Shown: piece after piece, positions 41,236-50,547 of the stretch
How positions within the stretch are numbered: position 1 is the first letter of the stretch
Layout: each line of letters begins with the position of its first letter
Assembly (NCBI RefSeq): GCF_002797595.1
Contig: NZ_PGFE01000002.1
Span: 310,001-374,000 of the forward strand
Length of the DNA: 64,000 nt
Source: Sediminihabitans luteus
Lineage (GTDB): Bacteria; Actinomycetota; Actinomycetes; Actinomycetales; Cellulomonadaceae
Direction of reading: 5' to 3'
Program-made: the position numbers and the translations under genes
The notes under the pieces: model-generated
Seen by the model: only the letters and a program-made list of their open reading frames with translations
What the model was told of the DNA's origin: nothing
Databases searched by the model: none

Positions 41236-43041
41236 TCAGTGGTCGACCGGGGCGTAGATCTCCTCGATCTGCGCCGAGAAGTCCTTCGTGACGAGGTTGC
41301 GCTTGACCTTGAGAGACGGCGTCAGGTAGTCGTTCTCGATCGTGAAGTCGGTCGTCAGGATCGAGTACTTGCGGATCGACTCGGCCCGCGAGACCGCCTG
41401 GTTCGCGCGCGCGACCGCCTCGTCGAGCGCGGCACGCACGTCCGGGTCCTGCGCGGCCTGCTCGACCGTGAGCAGGCCCTTGCCGTGCATCGAGCACCAG
41501 CCGGGCAGGCCCTCGGGGTCGATCGTGATCAGGGCACCGATGAAGGGCTTCTGGTCGCCGACGACCACGCACTGGCTCACGAGCGCGTGCGCACGGATGC
41601 GGTCCTCGAGCACCGCGGGGGCGACGTTCTTGCCGCCCGCGGTCACGATGATCTCCTTCTTGCGGCCCGTGATGCGCAGGAACCCGTCCTCGTCGAACGA
41701 CCCGAGGTCGCCCGTGCGGAACCAGCCGTCCGTGAACGCGGCCTCGGTCGCCTCGGGGTTGTTCCGGTAGCCGCGGAACACGTGGTGCCCCTTGAGCAGG
41801 ATCTCGCCGTCGCTGTCGAGGCGCGCCGCGCAGCCCGGCAGCTGCTGGCCCACGCTGCCGACCCGCAGCGCGGCGGGTCGGTTGACCGAGGTGGGTGCGG
41901 TCGTCTCCGTCAGGCCGTAGCCCTCGAGGATGGTCACGCCGTTGCCGCGGTAGAAGTGGCCGAGCCGCTCGCCGAGCGGCCCGCCGCCGGACACGGCCCA
42001 ACGGGTCTGGCCACCCAGCGCCGCGCGCAGCTTGGAGTAGACCAGGACGTCGGCGAGCTTGTGCTGGGCGTTGAGCCAGAGGCTCGGGCCGCGGTCCGTG
42101 TCGAGCGCGCGCGACCAGGCGATCGCGATCTTCGCGGCCCAGTGGAAGATCTTGAGCTTGCCGCCCGCGGCAGCCTTCTGCTCCGAGGAGTTGTAGACCT
42201 TCTCGAACACGCGCGGCACCGACAGGATGTACGTCGGGCGGAACGACGCGAGGTCGTCCAGGAGCGTCCTGGTGTCGGGCGTGTGGCCCAGGACGGTGCC
42301 GCCGGCGACGACAAGCACGCCGATGAACCGCGCGAACACGTGCGCGAGCGGCATGAACAGCAGCGTGCGGCTGCCCGGGCCGAAGACCTCGGGGATCTCC
42401 TCGACCGCGTTGACCGCGAGCGAGTAGAAGTTCTCGTGCGTGAGCTCGGCGCCCTTGGGGGTCCCGGTCGTGCCCGAGGTGTAGATGATCGTCGCGACGT
42501 CCGCGAGGTCCGCGAGGCCGCGACGTCGCTCGATCTCCGCGTCGGGGACGTCGACGCCGGCAGCGACGATCGCGTCGATCGCGCCGTCGTCGATGGTCAT
42601 GACCGTCTCGAGCGTCGGGACGTCGTCGCGCACCTGCGCGACGGTCCCGGCGTGCTCGGTCGTCTCCGTGACGAGCAGACGCACGCCGGCGTCCGACAGG
42701 ATCCACAGGACCTGCTCGGCGCTCGACGTCTCGTAGAGCGGCACGGGGATCGCGCCCGCGGACCACGCGGCCCAGTCGAGCAGCGTCCACTCGTAGCGCG
42801 TGTGCGACATGATGCCGACCCGGTCGCCGGGCTCGATGCCGAGCGCGACCAGGCCCTTGGCGACGGCACGCACGTGCTCCTCGAACTCGCCCGCGGTCAC
42901 GGGGGTCCACGCCCCGCCGTCCGCGCTGAGGGTCTCGATCATGGTCGCCGAGGGGTCGGCGGCCACCCGCTCTGCGAGGAGGGTGCAGAGGTTGCTCGAG
43001 GGGTCCACGTCGACACGACGTGGTGTGCTGAACTCGTCCAT
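41236..43041 (-). CDS. Long-chain acyl-CoA synthetase (AMP-forming)
   Basis: A 601-residue adenylate-forming enzyme that activates fatty acids to acyl-CoA. Motifs in order: the P-loop TIIYTSGTTGTPKGAELTHENF, LEGYGLTETTAPTSV, WFRTGDLGSFDEDGFLRITG (Asp and Arg) and RKKEIIVTAGGKNVAPAVLE with the hinge and C-terminal lysine. Length and the ITGRKKEIIVTAGGKNV pattern place it with FadD15-type actinobacterial synthetases, which make acyl-CoA for lipid use. ATG at 43041. The 201-base gap upstream, to the divergent glucokinase gene, has nothing I recognise. Confidence 0.93.
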   Translation of the reverse strand: MDEFSTPRRVDVDPSSNLCTLLAERVAADPSATMIETLSADGGAWTPVTAGEFEEHVRAVAKGLVALGIEPGDRVGIMSHTRYEWTLLDWAAWSAGAIPVPLYETSSAEQVLWILSDAGVRLLVTETTEHAGTVAQVRDDVPTLETVMTIDDGAIDAIVAAGVDVPDAEIERRRGLADLADVATIIYTSGTTGTPKGAELTHENFYSLAVNAVEEIPEVFGPGSRTLLFMPLAHVFARFIGVLVVAGGTVLGHTPDTRTLLDDLASFRPTYILSVPRVFEKVYNSSEQKAAAGGKLKIFHWAAKIAIAWSRALDTDRGPSLWLNAQHKLADVLVYSKLRAALGGQTRWAVSGGGPLGERLGHFYRGNGVTILEGYGLTETTAPTSVNRPAALRVGSVGQQLPGCAARLDSDGEILLKGHHVFRGYRNNPEATEAAFTDGWFRTGDLGSFDEDGFLRITGRKKEIIVTAGGKNVAPAVLEDRIRAHALVSQCVVVGDQKPFIGALITIDPEGLPGWCSMHGKGLLTVEQAAQDPDVRAALDEAVARANQAVSRAESIRKYSILTTDFTIENDYLTPSLKVKRNLVTKDFSAQIEEIYAPVDH

Positions 43042-43242
43042 GCTGGCTCCAGTGGCAGTGGTCGACGGCTGCCGCGAATCCTACTCGGTGACCCTGCATG
43101 CTCCGTCACCGCTCGAGTCGGTAGGCTCTCGGTGCGGGCGCGCGGACGTCACCCTGCCGGGCGACGCACCGTCCGCGACTTCTGAGCACCAGCAGCGCCG
43201 GCCCGTCCGTGACGGGTCCGGGCCACGACAGTGAGGACGCAC

Positions 43243-44187
43243 ATGCACGCCATCGGGGTCGACATCGGCGGGACCAAGATCGCGGCCGGTGTCGTCGACG
43301 ACGAGGGGCGGATCCTCGCGTCGGTCCGTCGGGAGACCGACGCGGACGACGTCGCGGGCATCGACGCGGCCGTCGCCGACGCCGTCAACGAGCTCGCCGC
43401 CGACCACGAGGTCGGTGCGGTGGGCCTCGCGGCCGCCGGGTTCGTGAGCCCCGACCGCACCGCGGTCAACTTCGCCCCGAACATCGCGTGGCGCGAGTAC
43501 CCGTTGGCCGAGAAGGTCGGCGCGCTCGTGCGCGCGGACGTGCCGATCGTCGTCGAGAACGACGCGAACGCCGCCGGCTGGGCCGAGTTCCGCTACGGCG
43601 CGGGGCGCGAGGCGACCGACATGCTCATGCTCACGGTCGGCACGGGCCTGGGCGGGGCGGTCGTCGTCGGCGGCAACCTCGTGCGGGGCAAGTGGGGCGC
43701 GGCGGCCGAGGTCGGCCACATGCGCGTCGTGCCCGGCGGGCACTACTGCGGCTGCGGCCACGAGGGGTGCTGGGAGCAGTACGCCTCCGGCAGCGCGCTC
43801 GTGCGCGACGGCCAGGCGAGCGTCGTCGCGCAGCCCGCGCGCGCCGCGCGGCTGCTCGAGCTCGCGGGCGGGGTGCCCGGCGACCTGCAGGGTCCGCAGA
43901 TCACGGAGGCCGCGCAGGGCGGTGACGCGCTCGCGATCGAGCTGCTCGCGAACCTCGGCCGGTGGATCGGCGAGGGCTCGGCGTCGGTCGCCGCGCTGCT
44001 CGACCCCGAGGTCATCGTGATCGGTGGTGGCGTCGGGGCGGCCGGGGACCTGCTGCTGCGCCCCGCCCGGGCCGCGTTCGCCGAGCAGCTCTCGGCGCTC
44101 GGGCACCGGCCCGAGGCGCGCATCGAGCTCGCGGAGCACGGCAACGAGGCCGGCATCGTCGGCGCCGCGGACCTCGCCCGGCAGTAG
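43243..44187 (+). CDS. ROK-family glucokinase
   Basis: A 314-residue sugar kinase. The phosphate loop is AIGVDIGGTKIAAGVVDDEG (residues ~3-22); VVENDANAAGWAEFRYGAGR has the catalytic Asp; LTVGTGLGGAVVVGGNLVRG is the second phosphate loop; and the ROK zinc site is HYCGCGHEGCWEQYASG. No DNA-binding domain is present, so it is an enzyme rather than a NagC/XylR regulator. Glucose is the likely substrate, as in other actinobacterial ROK glucokinases. ATG 43243 follows AGGA at the right distance; a GTG at 43231 is less likely. Some actinobacterial ROK glucokinases use polyphosphate as well as ATP, which the sequence alone does not settle. Confidence 0.93.
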   Translation: MHAIGVDIGGTKIAAGVVDDEGRILASVRRETDADDVAGIDAAVADAVNELAADHEVGAVGLAAAGFVSPDRTAVNFAPNIAWREYPLAEKVGALVRADVPIVVENDANAAGWAEFRYGAGREATDMLMLTVGTGLGGAVVVGGNLVRGKWGAAAEVGHMRVVPGGHYCGCGHEGCWEQYASGSALVRDGQASVVAQPARAARLLELAGGVPGDLQGPQITEAAQGGDALAIELLANLGRWIGEGSASVAALLDPEVIVIGGGVGAAGDLLLRPARAAFAEQLSALGHRPEARIELAEHGNEAGIVGAADLARQ

Positions 44188-44225
44188 TCGCAGCACGGAA
44201 CGGACACCGCACGGAACGGACACCG

Positions 44226-44256
44226 CACGGCCCGGACGCCGCGCGTCCGGGCCGTG
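44226..44256 (+). terminator. Bidirectional terminator after the glucokinase gene
   Basis: CACGGCCCGGACG (44226-44238) and CGTCCGGGCCGTG (44244-44256) form a perfect 13-bp stem with a 5-base loop between converging genes. A direct repeat of GCACGGAACGGACACC sits just before it (44194 and 44210), another duplication next to a gene end. Confidence 0.85.
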
Positions 44257-44276
44257 ACCGGGCGACCCGGGTGCGC

Positions 44277-44918
44277 TCAGACGACCGCGCCCGGGTCGTG
44301 GTCCTCGGGGTCGCGCCGGTGCGGCATGCGCCACACGAGCACGCCCACCCCCGCGACGAACCCCGCACCGCAGAGCTGGGCGACGATCCGCGGGAACGGG
44401 TCCGCGAGCACTGCGGTCACGAGCAGCACGAGCGGCGTCACCGCGACCAGGCCCCACGCGAGCGTGAGCAGCGGGTCGCGGCCCGTGAGCGCGGGCGGCT
44501 CGGGCGGTCGGAAGTGGCTCTCCTCGTCCTCGAGGTCCTCGACCTCCGGGGTCGTGGGGTAGTCGCGCGGACCGCTCGCCTGCACCCAGGGCGCGACCGG
44601 GAACCCGCCCGGCCCGGTGCGGCCCGACGGCGGCGGGACCGCGGGGGCGACGTCCGCCCCGGGAAGGTCTGCCCCGGGAAGGTCCGCCCCGCGGACGTCG
44701 CCGAGCTCGGCGACGATGTCGGCCCACCGGGACTCGACGTCGAGGTCGTCGTCGGCCGCGCGGCCCTGATCACTCGGACCCGCGCTCGGGCTCGTGCTCG
44801 GGCCCGTGGGCGCGGCCGGGGGCGCGTCGGTGGTGTCGGACGCCGCAGCAGGGGTCTCGTCGGGCTCGCCGGGCGAGTCCGCGCCGGGCTCGGGCTGTCC
44901 AGCATTCGGTGGTGCCAT
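44277..44918 (-). CDS. Hypothetical membrane protein with long acidic Pro-rich N-terminus
   Basis: A 213-residue protein from ATG 44918. Residues ~1-135 are Pro/Ala/Asp/Glu-rich and probably disordered, with a GADLPGADLPGAD repeat that also shows at DNA level (15-bp units near 44655-44690). Two helices follow, LLTLAWGLVAVTPLVLLVTA and IVAQLCGAGFVAGVGVLVWR, ending in a His/Asp-rich tail. I do not recognise the family. It is divergent from the acyltransferase gene 62 bases away and converges on glucokinase. Confidence 0.72.
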   Translation of the reverse strand: MAPPNAGQPEPGADSPGEPDETPAAASDTTDAPPAAPTGPSTSPSAGPSDQGRAADDDLDVESRWADIVAELGDVRGADLPGADLPGADVAPAVPPPSGRTGPGGFPVAPWVQASGPRDYPTTPEVEDLEDEESHFRPPEPPALTGRDPLLTLAWGLVAVTPLVLLVTAVLADPFPRIVAQLCGAGFVAGVGVLVWRMPHRRDPEDHDPGAVV

Positions 44919-44980
44919 GGGTTCCACTCTAGAGTCGGAGGGCACGTCCCGTACGCCGCGGGTCGATCCGAGGAGGCACG

Positions 44981-45772
44981 GTGTTCTACTGGTGGATGAA
45001 GCAGGTGCTCGTCGGGCCCCTGCTGCGGTTGATGTTCCGCCCGTGGAACCGGGGTGTCGAGAACGTCCCCGCCGAGGGCGGCGTGATCCTCGCGAGCAAC
45101 CACCTCGCGGTGATCGACTCGTTCGTGCTGCCGCTCGTGCTCGACCGCAAGGTGCAGTTCCTGGGCAAGTCGGACTACTTCACGGGCAAGGGCGTCAAGG
45201 GACGCCTCACGGCGGGGTTCATGCGCGGCATCGGGACGATCCCGGTGGACCGCTCGGGCGGCAAGGCGAGCGAGGCCGCGCTCAACACGGGCCTGCGGGT
45301 GCTCGACGAGGGCGGCCTGTTCGGGATCTACCCCGAGGGCACGCGCAGCCCCGACGGGCGGCTGCACCGGGGCAAGACCGGGGTCGCGCGGCTCGCGCTC
45401 GAGTCCGGTGCCCCCGTCGTGCCCGTCGCGATGATCGGCACGGGGGAGTCGCAGCCCATCGGCAAGCGGATCCCCAAGCCCATGCGCATCGGCGTGGTGC
45501 TGGGCGAGCCCCTGGACTTCAGCCGGTACAAGGGCATGGAGGACGACCGCTTCATCCTGCGCGCGGTGACCGACGAGATCATGTACGCCGTGATGCGGCT
45601 CTCCGGCCAGGAGTACGTCGACATCTATGCCGCGACGGCCAAGGCGCGCATGGCCGCCGGCCACCCCACCGCGCAGCCCCCGGCCGGTGCGGTCGCCCCC
45701 GGTGGTCGGCCCGCTCCTGACGTCCAGGTTCCGGAACCGCCCGAGGAACCCGAGCGACCGTCGGTAGACTGA
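44981..45772 (+). CDS. 1-acyl-sn-glycerol-3-phosphate acyltransferase (PlsC-like)
   Basis: A 263-residue membrane-associated acyltransferase of phospholipid synthesis. The catalytic N-H-x4-D motif is VILASNHLAVIDSFVLPL, followed by GTIPVDRSGG, the glycerol-phosphate-binding LFGIYPEGTRSPDGRLHRGK, and VVPVAMIGTG. The last ~45 residues are a Pro/Ala-rich tail outside the family domain. The GTG at 44981 follows GAGG (GAGGCACG before the start). It is followed 87 bases later by the phosphofructokinase gene. Confidence 0.92.
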   Translation: MFYWWMKQVLVGPLLRLMFRPWNRGVENVPAEGGVILASNHLAVIDSFVLPLVLDRKVQFLGKSDYFTGKGVKGRLTAGFMRGIGTIPVDRSGGKASEAALNTGLRVLDEGGLFGIYPEGTRSPDGRLHRGKTGVARLALESGAPVVPVAMIGTGESQPIGKRIPKPMRIGVVLGEPLDFSRYKGMEDDRFILRAVTDEIMYAVMRLSGQEYVDIYAATAKARMAAGHPTAQPPAGAVAPGGRPAPDVQVPEPPEEPERPSVD

Positions 45773-45859
45773 GGATCCGCAGATCACCCCCTGCGCGCCC
45801 GCGCGCCGGCTCCGCCGGACCAGCGCGGTGCACCCCTTCGACGAGAGGTTCCCCTCACC

Positions 45860-47089
45860 ATGTCTGCACCTCGGCCCGTGCGTCGCGTCGCCCTCCTGAC
45901 CGCGGGAGGCTTCGCCCCCTGCCTCTCGTCCGCCGTCGGCGGCCTCATCGAGCGCTACACCGAGATCGCGCCCGAGGTCGAGATCATCGCCTACCAGCAC
46001 GGCTACCACGGCCTGCTCACGGGGAACTCGCTCACGATCGACGCCGAGACGCGCAAGAACGCCGGCGTGCTGCACCGGTTCGGCGGCTCGCCGATCGGCA
46101 ACTCGCGCGTCAAGCTCACCAACGCGGCCGACTGCGTCAAGCGCGGCCTCGTGGCCGAGGGCCAGGACCCGCTCGAGGTCGCCGCCGAGCGCCTCAAGGC
46201 CGACGGCGTCGATGTGCTGCACACCATCGGCGGCGACGACACCAACACGACCGCGGCCGACCTCGCGGCGTACCTCGCGGAGAACGACTACGACCTCACG
46301 GTCGTGGGCCTGCCCAAGACGATCGACAACGACGTGGTGCCCATCCGTCAGTCGCTCGGCGCGTGGACCGCGGCCGAGGAGGCCGCGCACTTCGCGGCCA
46401 ACGTGATCGGCGAGCACCGCTCGGGCCCGCGCATGCTCATCGTGCACGAGGTCATGGGCCGCCACTGCGGCTGGCTCACCGCGGCGTCGGCCGCCAAGTA
46501 CCGCGAGTGGCTCGACCAGCAGCAGTGGGTCCCGGGCATCGGCCTGACCAAGGAGCGGTGGGACGTGCACGCGGTGTTCGTGCCCGAGCTCGCGCTCGAC
46601 ATCGACGCCGAGGCCGCACGCCTGAAGACGATCATGGACACCCAGGGCAACGTCAACATCTTCCTCTCCGAGGGTGCCGGCATGCACGAGATCGTCGCGC
46701 AGCTCGAGGCCGCCGGCGAGACCGTCGAGCGCGACCCGTTCGGGCACGTCAAGCTCGACACGATCAACCCGGGCCAGTGGTTCGCCAAGCAGTTCGCCGA
46801 GAAGCTCGGCGCCGAGAAGGTCATGGTCCAGAAGTCCGGCTACTACTCGCGCGCCGCGGCCGCGAACGCCGAGGACCTGCGCCTCATCAAGTCCATGACG
46901 GACCTCGCGGTCGAGTGCGCGTTCAAGCGCGAGCCCGGCGTGATCGGCCACGACGAGGAGAACGACGACCGCCTGCGCGCGATCGAGTTCCCGCGCATCG
47001 CCGGCGGCAAGGCCTTCGACGTGACGCAGCCGTGGTTCGGCGCGCTGCTCGAGGACCTCGGCCAGCCGCTCGTCGCCGCGCAGCACTGA
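45860..47089 (+). CDS. pfp: Pyrophosphate-dependent 6-phosphofructokinase
   Basis: A 409-residue phosphofructokinase. Two residues decide the phosphate donor: G-G-D-D at 124-127 (ATP enzymes have G-G-D-G) and P-K-T-I-D-N-D at 152-158 (ATP enzymes have P-G-T-I-D-N-D). Both are the pyrophosphate type, so the enzyme should use PPi and work reversibly between fructose 6-phosphate and the 1,6-bisphosphate. The N-terminal LTAGGFAPCLSSAVGGLIER and VMGRHCGWLTAASA match the group of PPi enzymes found in Micrococcales. DAHP synthase follows 31 bases later and may be co-transcribed. Confidence 0.92.
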   Translation: MSAPRPVRRVALLTAGGFAPCLSSAVGGLIERYTEIAPEVEIIAYQHGYHGLLTGNSLTIDAETRKNAGVLHRFGGSPIGNSRVKLTNAADCVKRGLVAEGQDPLEVAAERLKADGVDVLHTIGGDDTNTTAADLAAYLAENDYDLTVVGLPKTIDNDVVPIRQSLGAWTAAEEAAHFAANVIGEHRSGPRMLIVHEVMGRHCGWLTAASAAKYREWLDQQQWVPGIGLTKERWDVHAVFVPELALDIDAEAARLKTIMDTQGNVNIFLSEGAGMHEIVAQLEAAGETVERDPFGHVKLDTINPGQWFAKQFAEKLGAEKVMVQKSGYYSRAAAANAEDLRLIKSMTDLAVECAFKREPGVIGHDEENDDRLRAIEFPRIAGGKAFDVTQPWFGALLEDLGQPLVAAQH

Positions 47090-47120
47090 CGCCCTCCGCC
47101 TGACGACAGGACCTCACCCC

Positions 47121-48473
47121 ATGCCCACCACCGCCGCACCGGACGTGCTCGAAGGCCTCGAGCACTTCCGGCGCCTGGTCGCCCTGCAGCAGCCCACCTG
47201 GCCCGACGCCGCCGCGCTCGCGGACGCCACGACGCACCTCGCGTCGTCGTCCCCGCTCGTGGTCCCGGCCGAGGCCGACCTGCTGCGGGACCGCCTGGCG
47301 GCGGCGGGCAGGGGTGAGGCGTTCCTGCTCCAGGGCGGCGACTGCGCCGAGACGTTCGCCGAGGCGAACGCCGACCGGATCCGCAACAAGGTCCGCACGA
47401 TCCTGCAGATGGCCGTGATCCTCACGCACGGCGCGAGCACGCCCGTGGTCAAGATGGGCCGCATGGCCGGGCAGTACGCCAAGCCGCGCAGCTCGGACAC
47501 CGAGACGCGCGACGGCGTGACGCTGCCCGCGTACCGCGGCGACATGGTCAACGGGCACGAGTTCACGCCCGCGCACCGCGTGCCCGACCCGCAGCGCCTC
47601 GTGCAGGCGTACGACATCTCCGCGGCGACGCTCAACGTGGTGCGCGCGTTCACGCGCGGCGGGTACGCCGACCTGCGCCGCGTGCACGAGTGGAACCAGG
47701 GGTTCATGCAGAACCCCGCGTACGCGCGCTACGAGCGCACCGCGACGGAGATCGACCGGGCGATCCGGTTCATGGACGCCTGCGGCGCCGACTTCGACGC
47801 GCTGCGGACGGTCGAGTTCTTCGTGAGCCACGAGGCGCTCGTGCTCGAGTACGAGCGCGCCCTGACCCGGGTCGACTCGCGCACGGGAGCGGCGTACGAC
47901 ACCTCGGGCCACTTCGTCTGGATCGGTGAGCGCACGCGGCAGATCGACGGCGCGCACGTCGACTTCCTCTCGCGCGTGGCGAACCCGATCGGCGTCAAGC
48001 TCGGTCCGACGACGGCGCCCGCCGACGCGGTCGCGCTCGTCGAGAAGCTCAACCCGGACGCCGTCCCCGGGCGCCTGACCTTCATCACGCGCATGGGTGC
48101 GGGCAGGATCCGCGAGGCGCTGCCCCCGCTCGTGGAGGCCGTGACGGCCACGGGCGTGCCCGTCACCTGGATCACCGACGCGATGCACGGCAACACGATC
48201 ACGTCCACGAGCGGGTACAAGACGCGCCGCTTCGAGGACGTGCTCGACGAGGTGCGCGGGTTCTTCGAGGTGCACCGCGCGCTGGGCACCGTCCCGGGCG
48301 GCCTGCACTGCGAGCTCACGGGCGACGACGTGACCGAGGTGCTCGGCGGCAGCGAGGAGATCGACGACGCGGGCCTGGCCCTGCGCTACGAGACCCTCGT
48401 CGACCCGCGGCTCAACCACCAGCAGTCGCTCGAGATGGCGTTCCAGGTCGCGGAGATGCTGCGGCGCTCCTGA
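47121..48473 (+). CDS. aroG: 3-deoxy-7-phosphoheptulonate synthase, class II
   Basis: A 450-residue class II (plant/AroA_II type) DAHP synthase that joins phosphoenolpyruvate and erythrose 4-phosphate, the first step of the shikimate pathway. Recognisable blocks are LLQGGDCAETFAEANADRI with the metal Cys, ILTHGASTPVVKMGRMAGQY, KPRSSDTETRDGVTLPAYRG, RVHEWNQGFM, ITDAMHGNTITSTSGYKTRR with the metal His, and LHCELTGDDVTEVLGG with the Glu ligand. Actinobacterial members are feedback-regulated by aromatic acids. It sits in front of the convergent Ser/Thr kinase gene. Confidence 0.95.
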   Translation: MPTTAAPDVLEGLEHFRRLVALQQPTWPDAAALADATTHLASSSPLVVPAEADLLRDRLAAAGRGEAFLLQGGDCAETFAEANADRIRNKVRTILQMAVILTHGASTPVVKMGRMAGQYAKPRSSDTETRDGVTLPAYRGDMVNGHEFTPAHRVPDPQRLVQAYDISAATLNVVRAFTRGGYADLRRVHEWNQGFMQNPAYARYERTATEIDRAIRFMDACGADFDALRTVEFFVSHEALVLEYERALTRVDSRTGAAYDTSGHFVWIGERTRQIDGAHVDFLSRVANPIGVKLGPTTAPADAVALVEKLNPDAVPGRLTFITRMGAGRIREALPPLVEAVTATGVPVTWITDAMHGNTITSTSGYKTRRFEDVLDEVRGFFEVHRALGTVPGGLHCELTGDDVTEVLGGSEEIDDAGLALRYETLVDPRLNHQQSLEMAFQVAEMLRRS

Positions 48474-48516
48474 GCGCTCGCGGCATCCAGCGGGTGCTGG
48501 ACGGCGCGCGCCGCGG

Positions 48517-50478
48517 TCAGGTGACCGTGAGCTTGACGGTGCTGCCCTTGGGGATCTCGGCGCCGGGGTCCTGGTCCTGGAACAGGACCCGGTCGAGCGG
48601 TCGCGTCCCGAACAGCTCGCTGATCTCGACCGTGAAGCCCGCCTTCTCGAGGGTCGCGGTCGCGTCCTCGACCTTCATGTCGACGACCTTGGGCACCTCG
48701 ACGAGCGGCGGGCCCTTCGAGACGACGACCGAGACCTCGTCGCCACGGTGCGCCTGCGAGTCGGCCTCGAGGCTCTGGCTCACCACCTCGCCGCTCGGGA
48801 CCTTCTCGTCGTAGGCCTCGGTCGTGCTCACGTCGAGGCCCGCCCCGGTGAGCTGGTCGACCGCCGCCGACTTCTCGAGTCCGGTGACGGCGGGGACGGT
48901 CACGGGGGCGGGCCCGTCGGAGACGGTCAGGACGACGACGGTGTCGTGCCGCTGCTGCGTCCCCTCGGGCACCGAGACGTCGACGACGCTGCCCGTCGGG
49001 GCGTCGTCGTCGAACGTGTGCTCGGCCTCGCCGAGCTCGAAGCCGGCGGTCGTGAGCGCGTCGGCGGCGTCCGCCTCGGACTCCCCGACGAGGTCGTCCG
49101 GCACGGTGAGCATCTCGACGCCCAGCGAGAGCACGAGGCCGACGCTGCCGTCCTTGCGCACGCGCTCGCCCTCGCCGGGGTCGGTCGCGACGACCGCCCC
49201 CGCGGGCACGTCGTCGTCGTGCGCCTCGGAGGTCGTGACGTCGAGACCTGCCGCGCCCACGCGCTCGCTCGCCTCGGCGCGCGTGGCGCCGACGAGGTCG
49301 TCGGGGACGCTGGTGTACGCGCCGGGGCCGCGGGTGAACCACCAGACACCACCGCCGCCCGCACCCGCGACGACGAGCAGCACGACGAGCAGCCACACGA
49401 GGACCTTGGACGCCCTGCGGCGGCGGGGGCGCGGGACCGACTCGGTCTCGGCCCCGGTGCCGATGAGCTCGAGCGCACGCGTGCCGCCCGCGCGCGCGAT
49501 CGCCACGGCCCGCGTCTCGTCGTCGAGCGCGCCGAAGACGGTCGTCGGGATCGCGTCGAGGCTCGCGTCGCCCTCGGACGTCGGCCGCGGCGCGGACTCG
49601 CGGCGCACGTCGAGGTCCGCGGGGTCGAGGGCCGCGCGGGTCGAACGGACCAGGTGCAGCGCGGCGCCCGCGTCGACGGGGCGGTCCTGCGGGTCGCGCG
49701 CCGCGAGGGCGCACACGAGCTCGTCGATCTCGACGGGCAGCGCGGGGACCGCCCCCGAGGGGGTGGGGACGTCGTGGTTGACGTGCTGGAACGCGACCTG
49801 GATCGGGGTGTCGCCACCGTGCGGGGGGACCCCGACGAGCATCTCGTACGCCAGGATCCCGACCGAGTAGACGTCGGAGCGGGCGTCGCAGCCCACGGCC
49901 CGGATCACCTCGGGCGCCATGTAGGCGACGGTCCCGAGCACGGTGCCCGTGGTCGTCGTGGTCGCCTCCGTCACGGCGCGCGCGAGCCCGAAGTCCGTGA
50001 CCTTGACACGCCCTGCGGTGTCGACGAGGACGTTCTCGGGCTTGATGTCGCGGTGCACGAGGCCGGCGCGGTGCGCGGCGGCGAGCGCGTCGAGGATCGC
50101 CTCGAGCGTGTCGAGCGTCTGCGCGACCGTGAACGTGCCGGTGTGGTGCAGCGTGCGGCGCAGGTTCGCGCCGTCGACGTACTCCATGGTCAGGTAGCTG
50201 GTCTCGCCGTCGACGCCCTGGTCGAACACCGCGACGAGGCCGGGGTGCGCGAGCCGTGCCGCGGCGCGCGCCTCGCGCCTGAACCGGGAGGTGAAGTCGA
50301 CCCCCTCGGTCCCGTCGGCGAGGTGCGCGTGCATGATCTTGAGCGCGACCTCGCGGTCCAGGCGCTGGTCGACGGCCAGGTACACGGTCGCCATGCCGCC
50401 CCGCGCGATCCGGGACACGACGCGGTACCGGCCGTCGACGACGCGGCCGACGAGGGGATCCGACGTCACAGTGCTCAC
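48517..50478 (-). CDS. Ser/Thr protein kinase with C-terminal PASTA domains (PknL-locus kinase)
   Basis: A 653-residue transmembrane kinase from GTG 50478. The kinase domain spans ~18-290: ATP lysine K47 (EVALKIM), catalytic D144 (HRDIKPENVLV), metal D162 (DFGLA) and a Thr-rich activation loop (TEATTTTTGTVLGT) suited to autophosphorylation. A basic juxtamembrane RRRRASK leads to one helix, VLVWLLVVLLVVAGAGG, then four PASTA repeats that bind muropeptides or peptidoglycan outside the cell (each beginning V-P-x-x-x-x). It likely couples cell-wall state to regulation. Divergent neighbour is an Rv2175c-like DNA-binding protein, which in Mycobacterium is a substrate of PknL. Mycobacterial PknL lacks PASTA repeats, so this is a different domain design at a similar locus. 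Confidence 0.95.
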   Translation of the reverse strand: MSTVTSDPLVGRVVDGRYRVVSRIARGGMATVYLAVDQRLDREVALKIMHAHLADGTEGVDFTSRFRREARAAARLAHPGLVAVFDQGVDGETSYLTMEYVDGANLRRTLHHTGTFTVAQTLDTLEAILDALAAAHRAGLVHRDIKPENVLVDTAGRVKVTDFGLARAVTEATTTTTGTVLGTVAYMAPEVIRAVGCDARSDVYSVGILAYEMLVGVPPHGGDTPIQVAFQHVNHDVPTPSGAVPALPVEIDELVCALAARDPQDRPVDAGAALHLVRSTRAALDPADLDVRRESAPRPTSEGDASLDAIPTTVFGALDDETRAVAIARAGGTRALELIGTGAETESVPRPRRRRASKVLVWLLVVLLVVAGAGGGGVWWFTRGPGAYTSVPDDLVGATRAEASERVGAAGLDVTTSEAHDDDVPAGAVVATDPGEGERVRKDGSVGLVLSLGVEMLTVPDDLVGESEADAADALTTAGFELGEAEHTFDDDAPTGSVVDVSVPEGTQQRHDTVVVLTVSDGPAPVTVPAVTGLEKSAAVDQLTGAGLDVSTTEAYDEKVPSGEVVSQSLEADSQAHRGDEVSVVVSKGPPLVEVPKVVDMKVEDATATLEKAGFTVEISELFGTRPLDRVLFQDQDPGAEIPKGSTVKLTVT

Positions 50479-50547
50479 GCGTGCATCGTAGAGCGCGAAC
50501 GGTGTGCCACGGCGAAGCCCCGCCGCGCGGGGCCGTAGGCTGGGGCG

